Shown in pieces: positions 61,409 to 64,000 of a stretch of DNA of 64,000 nt (positions are counted from its first letter, which is position 1; each line of letters starts with the position of its first letter). A program made the position numbers and the translations under genes. Source of the DNA: Terana coerulea (Eukaryota > Basidiomycota > Agaricomycetes > Polyporales > Phanerochaetaceae); the NCBI GenBank assembly GCA_024811115.1, contig JAKOGH010000783.1, positions 62,001-126,000 on the forward strand, read 5' to 3'. Under the pieces are notes generated by a model. That model was given only the letters and a program-made list of their open reading frames with translations, was not told where the DNA came from and made no database searches.

Positions 61409-63746
61409 ATGCCTGCAGTGACCGAAGAAACCTACAACGGCACCCCGCTCAGCCAGCTGTTCCCTGAAGAGAAGCCAGGATGGCGTGGGTAAGCCATTGG
61501 GCGCAGTGTTACCCGTACTAAGAGACTCAATGTTATGATTCAGCTTCGTGGAATGGGAGAAGTACCCCGAGCGGAAACGCATCGCAAGCGAGGTCTTGAA
61601 GCAGAAAACGTTCACGGCCATACCTGGTACGTATTCGCCCTTGCCCCCCAAACGACGCGCCACATCCATCGGTATCTATGAATCCCGCCTTATTGGGAAC
61701 GCTCAGCTGCGGCTGAAGAGCGTATCTTGGCTTCTCCTTCTGCTCGCATGACCGTCTATGTGTACAGGGTTTTAAGCGACCTTGCACCTGAGGACGCCTG
61801 GGTATATGTCACATTGCAGAACCTTCCTACAGTCTTATCGCGGCTAGTTGCAGCTGTACTCAGGGTTGTCGCCCAAAGTACTCATCTCTTATACGTACAG
61901 AATTCCAACTTGTGCCACTTCCGAAGACAAATCCTATCCTCGTCGGACACCGATGGAAAGAGTACCATGAGGCGCTGGGCCTGAAGAACATCGTCGACTT
62001 CAGCTGGGAGATGGTCCAGAAGGAGAAGGAAGACATGCTCCACGTCCTGGACTTCCCGTACAACGGCGAGACCCTTCCGGAGTACATTATCGGAGACGGC
62101 AAGCTCACTAATAACCGTCATCATTTGTATGTGTGCCCTCACCCTTCGCGTTGTGTGTTGTTCTCATGCATTCGTGTAGTGTCCGTAACCACGGTGGCGT
62201 GCCCGATATTGACGAGGACGCGATGGAGTTCGAGATCGGTGGGCTTGTCAAGAACCCCGTGAAGATCTCCCTGCGGGATCTCAAGGATCCCAACATCTTC
62301 CCGTGAGTTACGGGCTCTGAGTTGGTCGTCAAACTACTAGCCGCTGACATCCTCACTACAGCCAGGCGGAATTAACCGTCACCTTGCAATGCAGCGGCAC
62401 CCGTCGTCGCGAGCAAATCTCCGAGTACCCGGGTGATGGCGACGAGCTCATCAACGCCCCGTGGGGTGAGGGCGCCATGTACGTCCCGCTCCCATCATCC
62501 CCCGCCACTGCACTGACGCATATATCCGCAGCGGCACGGCGGTCTACCGCGGCGTCCCGCTCAAGAAGGTGCTGAAGCTCGCCGCGGGCGGGATCCTGCC
62601 CGAGTGCAAGCACCTCGAGTTCATCGGCGCGGACACGTACTTCAAGAAGGGGCAGGTGTACAACTACGCCGTCTCCGTGCCGTGGCGCAAGGTGCGGAAC
62701 AACGAGGAGGTGCTGCTCGCGTGGGAGATGAACGGCGAGCCGCTGCCCAAGATCCACGGCGGCCCGCTCCGCGTCGTCGTCGCGGGCTACATCGGCGCGC
62801 GCAGCTGCAAGTGGGTGTACCGCATCAACGCGCTCGAGGAGCCGAGCTTCGGGCCCGTGCAGCGGGCGGAGTACTTGTACTACAACCAGCAGGTGCGTCG
62901 CGTGTTGTTGTATCTGTGCATGGCGAGACTGAGGGTGCTTGGTTTGCTAGATCGGCAAGCAGAATGTGGCGATCAGCAATGGCTTTTCTATCCAGGCTAT
63001 GCCTGTCTCGTATGTGACTTTCTGAGTGTGGCACACTGCCTCACTGCTCACTCGTTACGCTCTGCAGGAGCGCCATCATGACGCCCGGTAACATGGACGT
63101 CGTCATCCACGATGGCAAGATCGAGATGAAAGGCTGGGCATACAGCGGAAACGGCAACTGGGTCGAGCGCGTCGAAATCAGTCCCGATGGGTGAGCATCC
63201 AGCTTCGCATTCGATGGTATGACAAGCTGAGTTATATTTTCACGTAGTGGCCACATCTGGTACGCTGTCCCACCCGAGAACTTGACCAAGAAGGTGCGCT
63301 TGCTCTCGCCGACTCGCGTAACAACCGCAGACTGACTTCGCCCTGTTGCAGCACTACCACGCGTGGCGGCTGTGGAAGATCGACATCCCCGTTGAGGCCG
63401 AGGGCTGGCTCGAGTTCGCCGTGCGCACCTGGGACTCGTCCAACAACACCGAGCCGACCTACGTCCGGTCCGCCTGGAAGTAAGCCCTCCTCCCATGTCT
63501 TCTTTGACGTCTTGTTCACGCCGCGGCGCCCGCCACAGCTGGGACCTGCACGTCACGTCCTCCGCGCACCGCATCAAGCTGTACAGCGTCAACCGCTCGC
63601 GGCCGGCGACGGCGCGGCGTCTGAAGGAGCTCGAGGAGAAGGGCGAGAGCTTCCTGCCGCTGACGAAGCCGCTGCCGTTTGAGGTCGAGTCGTTCGCGTC
63701 GTATGAGGCGGCGTACAAGAAGGATCCGCGGGAGCCGGAGGATTGA
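61409..63746 (+). CDS. sulfite oxidase (molybdenum cofactor enzyme, no heme domain)
   Basis: Oxidises sulfite to sulfate using molybdopterin. From ATG 61409 (MPAVTEETYNGTPLSQLF) many short introns separate the exons: FVEWEKYPERKRI, EDMLHVLDFPYNGETLP, NNRHHF joined to VRNHGGVPDIDED, MEFEIGGLVKNPVKISL, then LTVTLQCSGTRRREQ, which carries the Cys that ligates molybdenum. GTAVYRGVPLKKVLKL, FIGADTYFKKGQVYNYAVS, GYIGARSCKWV and the dimerisation domain (GKIEMKGWAYSGNGNWVERV, WAYAVPPENL-like, HYHAWRLWKIDIP, RTWDSSNNTEPTYVRSAWNW) follow. Stop TGA 63746. No N-terminal cytochrome b5 domain, as in plant and many fungal enzymes. The usual LQCAGNRR reads LQCSGTRR here, a mild change next to the active Cys. 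Confidence 0.93.
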
Positions 63747-64000
63747 GATGTCGCGGCTGAGAATGTCAGGGACTGTCGTGGTAGAAATCGGCCGGTGTTG
63801 GAACCTACTGTAAGATTATGATTCGAAGGCCGCGGATTCGTGTGAGTGCCCGTGCAGTATGCCGCTTCTTTTGTATTGTAACAGCAGTTCGCAAGCATTG
63901 TGTAGATTAATTTTCTAGCCTCCAAGCAGGTTTACCAAACGATCATAACCTTAGAAGGGTCTGGTTCTCACTGAGTTTCCAGTGAGGCTCACGCGTATGG
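63747..64000. other. 3' flank of the sulfite oxidase gene
   Basis: 254 bases to the window end, with AT-rich 3' UTR-like sequence. No gene recognised. Confidence 0.5.

Overview
The window is nuclear DNA from a filamentous basidiomycete, most likely a wood-decay agaricomycete. Genes are cut by many short introns (about 45-65 nt, GT..AG, often with a CTAAC/CTGAC-like branch site). Genes lie on both strands with no operon logic. The proteins include a secreted glyoxal oxidase (a white-rot peroxide source), two BTB proteins of a lineage-expanded type, a CSL-type transcription factor, and Yak1 and PDK1 kinases. Gene limits below run from start codon to stop codon and include introns. I placed exon borders by eye from splice signals and reading-frame continuity, without RNA evidence.

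Layout. 0.5-7 kb: PDK1-type kinase and a CNNM/Mam3-type membrane protein, both on the minus strand. 8.5-12.6 kb: a BTB protein (+) converging on Mediator subunit 1 (-). 12.8-18.6 kb: a cluster of short-chain dehydrogenases (SDRs) made by a tandem duplication of about 2.4 kb: SDR-A, a truncated SDR-B copy, SDR-A', and intact SDR-B. 18.7-25.1 kb: an uncharacterised protein, a small cysteine-rich secreted protein and a long coiled-coil protein. 25.9-38.1 kb is housekeeping: Yak1, proteasome assembly chaperone 4, a PHOSPHO-type HAD phosphatase, TFIIH subunit Tfb1/p62 and Golgi CASP/Coy1. 38.3-46.6 kb: a GRF zinc-finger protein, a 2.1 kb gene-poor GC-rich stretch, a conserved unknown and glyoxal oxidase. 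46.6-50.9 kb is a gene-free GC-rich block upstream of the CSL factor. 54-64 kb: a small membrane protein, a second BTB protein, two tandem mitochondrial paralogs and sulfite oxidase.

Several genes show breaks that introns do not easily explain: two missing bases in C-runs of glyoxal oxidase, an in-frame TAA before the last domain of the CSL factor, and single-base frame breaks in the cysteine-rich protein, the GRF protein and one mitochondrial protein. The spread of these over unrelated genes points partly to indel errors in the assembly, but each needs its own check. I found no CRISPR array, no tRNA or rRNA gene and no recognisable transposon protein.

The most distinctive structure is the SDR tandem duplication, whose junction can be placed to within about 15 bases.
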